Shown here piece by piece: positions 26,901 through 35,213 of a stretch of DNA of 64,000 nucleotides; position 1 is the first letter of the stretch, and each line of letters starts with the position of its first letter. The stretch covers positions 1-64,000 of the forward strand of contig NZ_DASVMI010000166.1 of the NCBI RefSeq assembly GCF_036384435.1. Direction: 5' to 3'. The position numbers and the translations under genes were made by a program. Origin of the DNA: GSA-30 sp036384435. GTDB taxonomy: Bacteria; Pseudomonadota; Gammaproteobacteria; Xanthomonadales; Rhodanobacteraceae. Below the pieces are notes generated by a model, which saw nothing but the letters and a program-made list of their open reading frames with translations, was not told where the DNA came from and did not search any database.

Positions 26901-27467
26901 CTACACGCTCAGGCGACCAACCGCCTCACCGACTACGTTGGCAAACAGACGCGGATTACCAAAGGCACGCGCCATCAGCATGGCGCCATAGATCGTCGTC
27001 AGGAACGACTCGGCTTCCTGGCGCGCCGATCCCTTCAATAGGAACTGCTGCTTGGCTGCCCCCTGCGTCAGCACGGTTTCGAGCCATTGCGAGAGATCAG
27101 CGAAATGCGTGCGCACTACATCGGCTAGCGCAGGCGGCAGGCTGGGAAGCTCGGTAGCGAGTATGCCAGCCACGCAGAATGGGTCGGTGGACGTACTGAT
27201 GCAGCGCTCCCAGTAGGCCACATAGACGCCTAACTGCTCCTTTGGATCGAAGGCCCCAGCGGCGAGGGTCGCAATCTGCGCACGAATCACCGACAAGGAC
27301 TGTTCCACGACAGCCTGCGCCAGATCCGACTTCGTCGGGAAATGATGGTGGATGCTGGCTTTACGGATATTCACCACGTCAGCCACATCAGCGTAGCTGA
27401 AGCCGTGATACCCACGCTCGATGATGAGCGTTCGGGCCGAGCTGATGAGTTTCTCTGCAGTATTCAC
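26901..27467 (-). CDS. TetR/AcrR-family transcriptional repressor
   Basis: A 188-residue regulator with an N-terminal TetR HTH (ISSARTLIIERGYHGFSYAD; then VVNIRKASIHHHFPTKSDLA, about residues 8-47) and a ligand-binding C-terminal domain. It starts at a GTG. Two palindromes, CCTACC-N4-GGTAGG just in front of it and CCTACTAGTAGG in front of the divergent DUF308 gene, are likely its operators, so it probably represses both genes. The inducer is unknown. Confidence 0.9.
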   Translation of the reverse strand: MNTAEKLISSARTLIIERGYHGFSYADVADVVNIRKASIHHHFPTKSDLAQAVVEQSLSVIRAQIATLAAGAFDPKEQLGVYVAYWERCISTSTDPFCVAGILATELPSLPPALADVVRTHFADLSQWLETVLTQGAAKQQFLLKGSARQEAESFLTTIYGAMLMARAFGNPRLFANVVGEAVGRLSV

Positions 27468-27476
27468 GCGTCAAAG

Positions 27477-27492
27477 CCTACCACTTGGTAGG
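27477..27492 (-). promoter_or_regulatory. Operator palindrome CCTACC-ACTT-GGTAGG before tetR
   Basis: A perfect 6-base dyad with a 4-base spacer, 10-25 bases upstream of the TetR start; probable autorepression site. Confidence 0.6.
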
Positions 27493-27552
27493 TAAAAAAT
27501 CAATACAGCCATGGCGCTCTCGATTCAAGGAAGGGATTGACGGCATATTCTA

Positions 27553-27564
27553 CCTACTAGTAGG
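27553..27564 (+). promoter_or_regulatory. Operator palindrome CCTACTAGTAGG before the DUF308 gene
   Basis: A perfect 12-base palindrome related to the site before tetR (shared CCTAC/GTAGG arms), 32-43 bases before the GTG of the divergent gene; a third half-site TCCTACC follows at 27571. Likely bound by the same TetR protein. Confidence 0.6.
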
Positions 27565-27595
27565 ATGAACTCCTACCCCAATCGAGGAATCTCCC

Positions 27596-28150
27596 GTGTC
27601 CACTCTTTCTCCAGGCAACACCGTCCTTCGTAATTTCTATGGCTTGCGTGCGCTCGTCGCTTTCTTGTGGGTCGCCGTGGTCGTGTTAACCCGAAGCTCA
27701 CCGCTGATTGGAGCCGTGCTGCTGGTGATTTACGCCGCATGGGATGCCTTGGCGAACTATCTCGATGCGCAACGCAACGGCGGTCTTTCCGCTAACCCCG
27801 GCCAACGCATGAACCTGGGTGTTTCGGCAGCTATGAGCGTGCTTCTGGCCGTGGGCTTCGTGTGGGGTGGCCCTGCCGGCGCCGTGGGTGTATTTGGCGT
27901 CTGGGCCTTGCTGGCGGGCCTGTTCCAGTTGATTGTGGGCATTCGTCGACGCAAGCAGGGTGGACAGGTCTTCATGATGATCAGCGGCGCGCAGTCCGCG
28001 CTTGCCGGCGGGGCATTCCTGTTCCGCGCGTTCAGCACAACGCCGCACATCTCCGACCTGGCACCGTATGCCGCATTCGGCGGTTTCTACTTCCTGCTCT
28101 CCGCGCTGTGGCTGAGCTTTCGCCGGCAACCGCAGGTTGTGGCTCACTGA
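27596..28150 (+). CDS. DUF308/HdeD-like membrane protein
   Basis: A 184-residue protein with about six hydrophobic segments in paired repeats, the pattern of the DUF308 short-repeat/HdeD family. There is no catalytic motif. It starts at a GTG and is divergent from the TetR gene, with two shared operator palindromes, so it is probably the main target of that repressor. Possible role in stress or acid response by analogy to HdeD; not shown by the sequence. Confidence 0.75.
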   Translation: MSTLSPGNTVLRNFYGLRALVAFLWVAVVVLTRSSPLIGAVLLVIYAAWDALANYLDAQRNGGLSANPGQRMNLGVSAAMSVLLAVGFVWGGPAGAVGVFGVWALLAGLFQLIVGIRRRKQGGQVFMMISGAQSALAGGAFLFRAFSTTPHISDLAPYAAFGGFYFLLSALWLSFRRQPQVVAH

Positions 28151-28292
28151 ACGCCACGATGCTGATTCGCCCCCGCTCGCGCTTAGGGACGAATTCATTA
28201 GTGATGCATGGCTCGACATCGTCACGACTCAGCGGTTTTAAAATCTCCAATCTGCCACTGAATTGCAGATAGCATCGCGAATGAATTGGCTC

Positions 28293-29333
28293 CTACGAGG
28301 TGGCTGGGCCGGCGACCAAGCCGAGTTTCAACAGGCTTTGCGCGGTTGCCACGATCGCATCTTCGCGCGATCGCGGCGACCAGCCGAGCAGGCGTCGCGC
28401 TTTTTCGCTGCTGGCATTCATCGGTACGCCGAGCATGGGCACTATGGCTTTTATCGACGGGTCCTTGAGAGCGGCCAGGCGTACGATCCAATGGGGCAAG
28501 ACCCGTGTCGTGACCTTGTTTGCCACATCGCCCATACGCTGACGCAATACCCTGGCTACATCGATCATCCACATGCTTTCACCGGCTATCGCCAGGAAAC
28601 GCTCATTCTTGGCCGCCGGGTCTGTCATGGCGCGCAAGTGCAGATCGGCCACGTCACGCACGTCGACGAAACCGGAATTGATCTTCGGACATCCTGGCTG
28701 CCCGTCCATCAACCGCCGAATCAGGCCAATCGAATGCGAATAGTCGGCGCCCAGTGCGGGCCCAAGCACAGCCACAGGATTGATCGCAGACAGTTCAAGA
28801 CCTTGACCTTCCCGCGCGATGAACTCCCAGGCGGCCCGCTCGGAAAGCGTCTTTGATTTCTGATAAGGCGCGATACGGCCATCCAGTTGGCTCCAATCAG
28901 TTTCATCGAATGGCCGATCACGCGGCGGGTGGCCCATGCCGACCGCGCCAAAAGCCGACGTCAGCACCACACGCGACACCCCGCCATCGCGAGCGGCACG
29001 CAATACCCGCACGTTTCCATCCACGGCAGGCCGGATCCATGCATCCTCGGTGGCATAGTTGCCCGAAGGCGTGGGGGAAGCGCCGTGCAACACATAGCTG
29101 CAGCCTTCCACAGCCTGTGCCCACCCGCGGTCGGCAGTCAGGTCGGCCACAAAGAACGACAAGCGATCGCCAGCATCGATGCCGCCCTGCTTGAGATGCC
29201 TGCGCACCTCGGGCTCTCGATCCAGCGAGCGTACCGTCGTGCGCACATGATAGTTCTGCCCCAACAAGGCAAGCATGCAATGCTGCGCGATAAATCCAGT
29301 GCCGCCAGTGACAAGGACGGTCGATTCTTTCAT
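28293..29333 (-). CDS. Extended SDR, dihydroflavonol-reductase-like NAD(P)-dependent reductase
   Basis: A 346-residue protein. The Rossmann motif is VLVTGGTGFIAQHC (residues ~6-19), with Ala at the third Gly position as in many DFR-like enzymes, and the catalytic Tyr-Lys pair lies in YQKSKTLSE. The C-terminal ASSEKARRLLGWSPR is typical of the family. The ATG at 29333 has AGGAGA seven bases upstream; a start 27 bases earlier is less likely. It follows an aldo/keto reductase gene on the same strand, so both may act on one carbonyl compound and be controlled by the divergent AraC protein. Confidence 0.88.
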   Translation of the reverse strand: MKESTVLVTGGTGFIAQHCMLALLGQNYHVRTTVRSLDREPEVRRHLKQGGIDAGDRLSFFVADLTADRGWAQAVEGCSYVLHGASPTPSGNYATEDAWIRPAVDGNVRVLRAARDGGVSRVVLTSAFGAVGMGHPPRDRPFDETDWSQLDGRIAPYQKSKTLSERAAWEFIAREGQGLELSAINPVAVLGPALGADYSHSIGLIRRLMDGQPGCPKINSGFVDVRDVADLHLRAMTDPAAKNERFLAIAGESMWMIDVARVLRQRMGDVANKVTTRVLPHWIVRLAALKDPSIKAIVPMLGVPMNASSEKARRLLGWSPRSREDAIVATAQSLLKLGLVAGPATS

Positions 29334-29360
29334 GAGAATCTCCTGCAAGTTGATGGCCAT

Positions 29361-30350
29361 TCAGCGGTCGATCGTGGCCATGATCCAGTCGGCATAGCGG
29401 TTGCCGGAGACCGTGCCGGACACCAGCGCATCGTCGAGTTGCTGCATGTCGTGGTCGCTGAGGTCGATAGTCACGGCAGCCATATTTTCTTCCAGATAGG
29501 TACGACGCTTGGTGCCAGGAATGGGCACGATGTCATCACCCTTGTGCAGTAACCACGCCAAGGCAATCTGGCCTGGCTTTACGCTCTTGGCCTGGGCCAT
29601 GTCGAACACAATGCTGGCCGCACGTACATTGGCGTCGTAATTCACACCTTGGTAGCGCGGATCGATACGCCGCGTATCTCCTTGCGGATATTCCTCGGCG
29701 CGTTTGACACCGCCCGCGAGAAAACCGCGCCCCAAAGGACAGAATGGCACCAGGCCGATTTCCATCTCGCGCAACGCTGGAATGATCTGCGGTTCCAGAT
29801 TGCGCTCCCACAAGGAGTACTCGCTTTGTAACACCGATACCGGATGTACCGCGTGGGCACGCCGGATGTTGTCGATACCCACTTCGGAAAGACCGAAGAA
29901 CCGCACCTTGCCCTGCGCCACCAGATCGCCCACTGTGCCGGCCACATCCTCGATCGGTACGCTGCGATCGAGTCGATGCTGATACAGCAGATCCAGGTGA
30001 TCGGTCTGCAAGCGACGCAGGCAACCATCGACCACACGCACGATATTTTCAGGCCGGCTATCCATACCTACGATCGTGTCTCCCTCAAAACGCGATCCGA
30101 ACTTGGTGGCGATCACCACCTTGTCGCGGCGGTCCCTGAAAGCCCTGCCAAGCAAGGCTTCGTTGGTGAAAGGGCCATAATTTTCGGCGGTATCGAAAAA
30201 ATCGCAGCCCAGTTCGATGGCACGATGCAGCGTTGCAATCGATTCGATCTCATCGGCCGGGCCATAGGACTGGCTCATGCCCATGCAGCCCAGGCCAATG
30301 GCTCCTACTTCCAGTCCCTGGCTGCCCAGGCGTCGCTTGCTCAATGTCAT
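29361..30350 (-). CDS. Aldo/keto reductase
   Basis: A 329-residue NADPH-dependent TIM-barrel carbonyl reductase. The catalytic tetrad is visible: Asp and Tyr in DFFDTAENYGP, Lys in VIATKFGSR, and His in LLYQHRLDRS. The C-terminal cofactor region reads VPIPGTKRRTYLEENM. The start MTLSKRRLG at 30350 follows AGGAC; a longer frame up to 30440 would intrude on the promoter region shared with araC. It is upstream of the DFR-like reductase, 27 bases apart, likely co-transcribed. Confidence 0.92.
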   Translation of the reverse strand: MTLSKRRLGSQGLEVGAIGLGCMGMSQSYGPADEIESIATLHRAIELGCDFFDTAENYGPFTNEALLGRAFRDRRDKVVIATKFGSRFEGDTIVGMDSRPENIVRVVDGCLRRLQTDHLDLLYQHRLDRSVPIEDVAGTVGDLVAQGKVRFFGLSEVGIDNIRRAHAVHPVSVLQSEYSLWERNLEPQIIPALREMEIGLVPFCPLGRGFLAGGVKRAEEYPQGDTRRIDPRYQGVNYDANVRAASIVFDMAQAKSVKPGQIALAWLLHKGDDIVPIPGTKRRTYLEENMAAVTIDLSDHDMQQLDDALVSGTVSGNRYADWIMATIDR

Positions 30351-30505
30351 AAGAATGTCCTCAGATGCCGTGATATCGCCCTCTTTCACCGGTCGCAGCA
30401 GGCAACGCCAACGGCCGGATGATTGGCCGAATGTGAACATCGTAGGGAGACTTGATCGAATGATGAATGCTTGAGAGTGCGTTTTACTTGCGCGATAGTG
30501 CGAGC

Positions 30506-31450
30506 ATGGCCGCAGACCCCTTCTCCGATATCCTTCGATTCACCCACGCCCAATCGCTGGTCACCGGAGGTTTCAGTGCAGGTGGCGACTGGTCCATTCG
30601 CTTTCCCGCGCCGGACAAGATCAAATTCTTCGCGATCGTGAAAGGGCGTTGCTGGGTGCACATCGACGGCGAGACCGAGCCGACCCGCTTCGAAACCGGC
30701 GATGTCGGCCTGTTGGCGGCACCTCGCTCGTTTGTGCTGTCCAGCGCACCGGGCCTTGAGCCGGTCGAGGCGATGAGCCTGTTCTCAGGTGCAGGCAGGA
30801 GCATGACCGTGCTGGGAAGCGGCGAAGACTTTACGCATGTGGGCGGCCATGTCTTGCTTGATCCAACCAGCGGAAGCCTGCTGGCTGATGTACTGCCGCC
30901 TTGGATCCACATCCCCGCGGCGTCGTCGCATGCACGCGTGTTTCGCTCACTGCTCGAACAACTGGTGGAAGAACGTGCCGAACAGCAATTGGGCACGCAA
31001 CTGGCTTCGGCACAACTGGCGCAACTGCTGTTTATCCAGATCCTGCGCGCGCACATGAAAGCATCCGGTCCCATGCCAGTCGGCTGGCTGCGTGCCCTTG
31101 GCGATCCACGCATCGCCCCGGCCCTGCGCCTGATGCATGGCGATCCAGCCCGCTCCTGGCACCTGGATGACCTGGCCAAGGCCTGCGCCATGTCACGCAC
31201 CACATTCGCCTTTCACTTCAGGACCAGCGCGGGCATCGCACCGCTGACATACCTTCTCGAGTGGCGCATGCGCCTGGCCAGCCGCAGCTTGCGTGATGAA
31301 GACACACCGGTGTCGGTGATCGCGCAGTCGCTTGGCTACACTTCCGAAAGCGCCTTCAGCCATGCGTTCAAGCGCGTGACCGGACAATCGCCCAAGACAT
31401 ATCGCCTAGCCGCGCGTGAGCCGACATCATCGGCTGCCGGTTACCTGTAA
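30506..31450 (+). CDS. AraC-family regulator with cupin sensor domain
   Basis: A 314-residue regulator. The N-terminal half is a cupin-like domain (PFSDILRFTHAQSL; then KFFAIVKGRCWVHIDGE and FETGDVGLLAA), the type found beside oxidoreductase genes. The C-terminal ~100 residues hold two HTHs: HLDDLAKACAMSRTTFAFHF and VSVIAQSLGYTSESAFSHAF, then FKRVTGQSPKTYR. A start at 30467 is also open but lacks family-like sequence. It is divergent from the aldo/keto reductase operon and probably activates it. Confidence 0.88.
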   Translation: MAADPFSDILRFTHAQSLVTGGFSAGGDWSIRFPAPDKIKFFAIVKGRCWVHIDGETEPTRFETGDVGLLAAPRSFVLSSAPGLEPVEAMSLFSGAGRSMTVLGSGEDFTHVGGHVLLDPTSGSLLADVLPPWIHIPAASSHARVFRSLLEQLVEERAEQQLGTQLASAQLAQLLFIQILRAHMKASGPMPVGWLRALGDPRIAPALRLMHGDPARSWHLDDLAKACAMSRTTFAFHFRTSAGIAPLTYLLEWRMRLASRSLRDEDTPVSVIAQSLGYTSESAFSHAFKRVTGQSPKTYRLAAREPTSSAAGYL

Positions 31451-31605
31451 CCGGTTGCCACCGGCTGCACATCCACGTTGATGCATATCGACTCGAGACA
31501 GGCAGTGCTGATGGATCAAGACCACATGGCAGGCTGTTGCTTGAAACATGGTATTGACTTGTCCATAAGCTCGATATGCCATGTGGGGAGCGCCAGAATG
31601 CGTAA

Positions 31606-32055
31606 ATGGGCATGACCGTCGTGGTGCGCCTTGCTCATAGCCGAGACCTGCCGGCGCTGCGTGAGCTGTTTCTGGAGGCACGCCGGCGGACCTTTCACTG
31701 GCAAGCCGCTCACACGTTCCAACGTGACGATTTCGACAAGCAGACTAAGGGCGAACGGGTATGGGTTACCCTGGAAGGCGAGACGAAGCTCGTGGGCTTT
31801 ATCGCGCTATGGGGACCGGAGCATTTCATCCACCATCTTTACGTCGACGCCGCGCATGTGCGGCGTGGCATCGGAATCACCTTGCTGCGCGCGCTTCCCG
31901 GCTGGCCCGGCACAAGCTACCGACTCAAATGCCTGTGTCGCAATGAAGCGGCACTATCGTTCTACCGAGCATGCGGATTCAATGCGATCGGTCATGGCAC
32001 AGCCGAAGATGGTCACTACCTTCTGCTCGAACATGCCGGCAAAAATGGCGCCTGA
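31606..32055 (+). CDS. GNAT-family N-acetyltransferase
   Basis: A 149-residue acetyltransferase. Motif A, the acetyl-CoA pyrophosphate loop, is HHLYVDAAHVRRGIGITLL (about residues 80-98), with the RxxGxG/A form, and the C-terminal motif LCRNEAALSFYRACGF is present. The substrate, a small molecule or protein N terminus, is unknown. The ATG is preceded only by a weak ribosome site. Confidence 0.88.
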   Translation: MGMTVVVRLAHSRDLPALRELFLEARRRTFHWQAAHTFQRDDFDKQTKGERVWVTLEGETKLVGFIALWGPEHFIHHLYVDAAHVRRGIGITLLRALPGWPGTSYRLKCLCRNEAALSFYRACGFNAIGHGTAEDGHYLLLEHAGKNGA

Positions 32056-32095
32056 GCACCAGCGGCATACTGGAGCGTTCCGCGACCCGGGGAAC

Positions 32096-32380
32096 TCAAA
32101 CGTAAGGCGTACCGACCGCCGCTGCCTTGACGCCCACCATGCCCTGGTCGACCACGTGCAGGAAAACCGCTTTTGCGCCCTTTTCATCACTGTCGCGACG
32201 ATACGCCAGATGCGCCTGGGTAAAGGCCACCGCCCAGGTTGCCACAAGCAGATGGGCGAGCAGACAGGCTTGGGCATCCGACGAATCGCGCCCCACGCTC
32301 TGCGATAACGCCAAGGTAAGCAGCAGGACCAGCTCATCGCGTATCGCGCGTGCGCGTGCCTTGAGCGGCGACGTCCAGCG
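32096..32380 (-). pseudogene. TetR-family regulator, C-terminal remnant
   Basis: The frame gives LKARARAIRDELVLLLTLAL, QACLLAHLLVATWAVAFTQA and KAVFLHVVDQGMVGVKAAAV. This is the ligand-binding C-terminal half of a TetR regulator with its natural end. The N-terminal HTH (about 100 residues) is absent: upstream the frame runs antisense into an FAD-monooxygenase remnant. The break lies near 32375. Confidence 0.65.
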
Positions 32381-32723
32381 CTTCCTCATCGGCGTGATGA
32401 CCGGCCTGGCGACACGCTATGACCTGCGATCACCTCACCCTATCGTCGGCACGCTGATGGGAGATCGTCCTATCGATTCCGATCATACGAATGCGTCGCT
32501 CTACGATCTCATGCAGAATGGCCATGGCGTGCTCCTCGATGGGTCCGCCCATGGCAACCCTTCGGCACTGGTGGCTTCCATGACGAATCAGGTGCACTGC
32601 GTACAGATCAAAGAAGGTCCATCGATGCTCCTCCGTCCTGACGCCTGTGTCGCCTGGGTGAGCGACCGCGATGACATCCATGGACTGGGCAACGCGCTGC
32701 AATGCTGGTTCGCATCCGCATAG
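32370..32723 (+). pseudogene. FAD-dependent monooxygenase (PheA/TfdB type), C-terminal remnant
   Basis: The frame reads GLATRYDLRSPHPIVGTLMG, then LYDLMQNGHGVLLDGSAHG, and ends GPSMLLRPDACVAWVSDRDD and LGNALQCWFASA. This is the thioredoxin-like C-terminal domain of PheA/TfdB-like flavin hydroxylases. The FAD- and substrate-binding domains (~390 residues) are missing. It faces away from the TetR remnant, and TetR regulators are common divergent partners of such hydroxylases. An intact hydroxylase of the same family lies at 53306-54829. Confidence 0.7.
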
Positions 32724-32819
32724 CACCGGATCGTCGGCCATAGGTCACAGTGACCAGTAGCACTGGGCGATCCCCGGATACGCGGGAAGACTACCGGTCA
32801 TCATCCAGGGAGAACGCGC

Positions 32820-34361
32820 ATGATGGAAATGAGGCAATTTCGTGCGTTGATTGGATGCATCATGCTCGCCTGGGCCGGTTCCTCTGTCGCCGAAGAAAGT
32901 CGATTTCGCTTCACACAGGCACCGGGCCCCTTCCACGTCGGCTTCAAGGTCGTCGAGCAATACGATCGAACCCGCGATTTCGCGCCAGCTACCGATGACC
33001 TGGGCAAGTCATGGCAACAGGAACGCGCGCGCCCCATCCAGACGCTGATCTGGTATCCCTCCACGCAAGCATCCGGCAAGCCCATGACGGTCGGCGACTA
33101 CCAGGCGCTGGCCGCTACGGAAACAAGCTTCGGCATACCGATTCATTCCGCGTCATTCACCAAATGGGAAGACCGGCTCAAACCGACGCAGGCCGAGCGG
33201 TTGTGGGCCATCCGGGATACGCCGATGGCCAAGGGACGTTTTCCCGTGGTCGTCTATGCACCCGGTGATACCGACAGCGGATGGGATAACGCCGACCTGT
33301 GTGAATACCTGGCCAGTCAGGGCTATGTCGTACTGGCCAGCGCCAGCGTCGGACCGCATACCCGCGACATGACCGATGACCTTGCCGGCATCCATGCGCA
33401 GGCGCGCGACGTCGCCTTTCTCGTTGCCTTTGCCGGCACGCTTCCGAACGCGGATACATCCAGGCTTGCCATGGTCGGATGGAGTTGGGGCGCGCTGGCA
33501 CAGCTGTTCGTTGCGGCCGGGGACATCCACGTCGACGCCCTGGTCGCACTGGACGGCAGCCCGCGTTACTGGCCTGGTCTCGTCAAGGATGGGGGCGTAG
33601 ATGCTGCGGCGATGACCACGCCGCTGCTCTTCTTCACTCAAGGTGACATCAGCATCGAGCGATTGTCCGAGGGCTTGATCACGCAACTGGCCAAAGGCCC
33701 CAACGTGCTCAATGCCTGGACACATGGAGACCTGCTGACCGTGCATATGCTGGGCATGACCCATCCAGAATTCAGCTCGATGAACCAACGACGCGTCGAA
33801 TGGAGCTATTTCTCCGAAGACAGGAAGGCAGACTACGATCGTGAGGATGGCACGGCCTACTACGCCTGGATGACGCGATATACCGCCCGCTTTCTCGATA
33901 CTTATCTCAAGCACGATGCCCAGGCGATGGCGTTTCTGAAACGTTCCCCCAGAGACAATGGCGTACCTGTTCATTTTATCGATGCGAACTTTCGCGCGGC
34001 TCACGGCGTAGCGGCATCGATCGATGGACTACGCGCCGAACTCGGTCGACGCGGATTCGAACATGCCGCTGATGTGCTTGATGCCATACGCGCAGACGAC
34101 CCCACATTCAGCCCGGATGAAGATGCCATGGATGCCTGGGCATCCAGGCTGCTCGGCACAGGGCACGAAGCACAGGCCAAGGCCGTGCTTGAGCTCGACG
34201 TGCAAGCGCATCCGACATCGAGCCATGCCCATGAAAGCCTTGGCGAAGGTTATCGACGAATTGGCGAGGAAGCCAAAGCCAGGCAGGCCTTCATGAAAGC
34301 ACTCGAACTTGATCCTGCCAATGCCGATGCCCGCGAACAACTGCATGCCACGCCGCGTTAA
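32820..34361 (+). CDS. Secreted alpha/beta hydrolase with C-terminal TPR-like region
   Basis: A 513-residue exported protein. The signal peptide spans residues ~1-24 (LIGCIMLAWAGSSVA). The hydrolase domain (~30-350) resembles dienelactone/PAF-acetylhydrolase types: FPVVVYAPGDTDS is the oxyanion strand, the nucleophile is Ser222 in MVGWSWGALA, and HGDLLTVHMLGMTHPEFS may supply the His. Residues ~440-510 form TPR-like helices (AKAVLELDVQAHPTSSHAHE and EEAKARQAFMKALELDPANA). The hydrolase-TPR arrangement suggests a periplasmic enzyme held in a protein complex; substrate unknown. It starts after AGGGAGA. Confidence 0.8.
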   Translation: MMEMRQFRALIGCIMLAWAGSSVAEESRFRFTQAPGPFHVGFKVVEQYDRTRDFAPATDDLGKSWQQERARPIQTLIWYPSTQASGKPMTVGDYQALAATETSFGIPIHSASFTKWEDRLKPTQAERLWAIRDTPMAKGRFPVVVYAPGDTDSGWDNADLCEYLASQGYVVLASASVGPHTRDMTDDLAGIHAQARDVAFLVAFAGTLPNADTSRLAMVGWSWGALAQLFVAAGDIHVDALVALDGSPRYWPGLVKDGGVDAAAMTTPLLFFTQGDISIERLSEGLITQLAKGPNVLNAWTHGDLLTVHMLGMTHPEFSSMNQRRVEWSYFSEDRKADYDREDGTAYYAWMTRYTARFLDTYLKHDAQAMAFLKRSPRDNGVPVHFIDANFRAAHGVAASIDGLRAELGRRGFEHAADVLDAIRADDPTFSPDEDAMDAWASRLLGTGHEAQAKAVLELDVQAHPTSSHAHESLGEGYRRIGEEAKARQAFMKALELDPANADAREQLHATPR

Positions 34362-34411
34362 ACCTTCACCGACATTGCATCGCTTCCAACCGGACACCAT
34401 CCTGGGAATGG

Positions 34412-34710
34412 TCACGACTGAGGATGCGCGCCAGTTACCGACCATCCACAAACCTTACTCTTGATCGTCGCGACCAGCGTGCCCCGCCCCAGGGTCATGT
34501 CTCCTTTGCCCTGACAAAACTGGAGACCCTTGGTCACCATGCGTCCGGAGGCTTGCAAGTTGCAGTGGCCATGGGCATCTGACAACGGGCGATCCAACTG
34601 TGCGACCTTCAGCTTCAGCGCGTCGAACCTTGTGCTGGAAGCACCGCAGCGCGGACCGCCGCCGTACGGTGCCAATCACGGCAAACAACAAGCAGCAACA
34701 GAGATTTCAC
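34412..34710 (-). pseudogene. Possible small secreted protein with a frameshift
   Basis: A GTG at 34710 opens a signal-like stretch (KSLLLLVVC), but that frame soon diverges. A second minus-strand frame, ending at 34412, carries coding-like sequence: TRFDALKLKVAQLDRPLSDA, then HCNLQASGRMVTKGLQFC and MTLGRGTLVATIKSKVC, with four Cys that could pair. The simplest reading is one ~90-residue exported protein broken by an indel near 34675-34690, where an in-frame TGA occurs. I do not recognise the family. It could instead be a short gene started at a TTG at 34675. Confidence 0.35.
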
Positions 34711-35213
34711 GGGCGAGGCATCTTGCGGCAAGGTCGATTCCTGGCAAGGCAGCGCTCCATGCAGCGGACCGGATGTGCCATCCCTCACGCATCGACCGTT
34801 ATTCTCATGCCGTGACAAGCGAGCCCAATGACTTTCCAGGGATTTATTCAAGGTTTCCCCTGAGCACTATTCATCGTTTTTAAAATCAATAACCCACTCT
34901 AATTTCCGCAATGACAAAAATCACGCCCATCAATTTTGTGAGCTGCGCGACATAATCACCCAAACTCGAATGCTAGCGTAATAAACAGGCGCCACGTTAA
35001 CGCGGCACCTGTAATGCAAGGGGCTGACAAGCGCTTCCGTGCGCCTGTTGTTATATCGAGACTCCAGGCAGTCCGATTCATTCACTGGATGGACCATGGC
35101 AAACCTGCCGCGTTGCGGTGACAGGTCAGCCAGGCGTGTGCGCCTGCCCGACTACTCGATAAAAGCGGTATTTGCTTTTCCATGAAGGTTCAACCTTGAG
35201 GGAGCACACATCC
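34711..35213. other. Intergenic region upstream of the S53 protease
   Basis: About 500 bases, AT-rich between 34860 and 34990, presumably holding the protease promoter. An imperfect hairpin (ACAGGCGCC / GGCACCTGT, about 34986-35013) is visible. No gene is supported. Confidence 0.5.
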
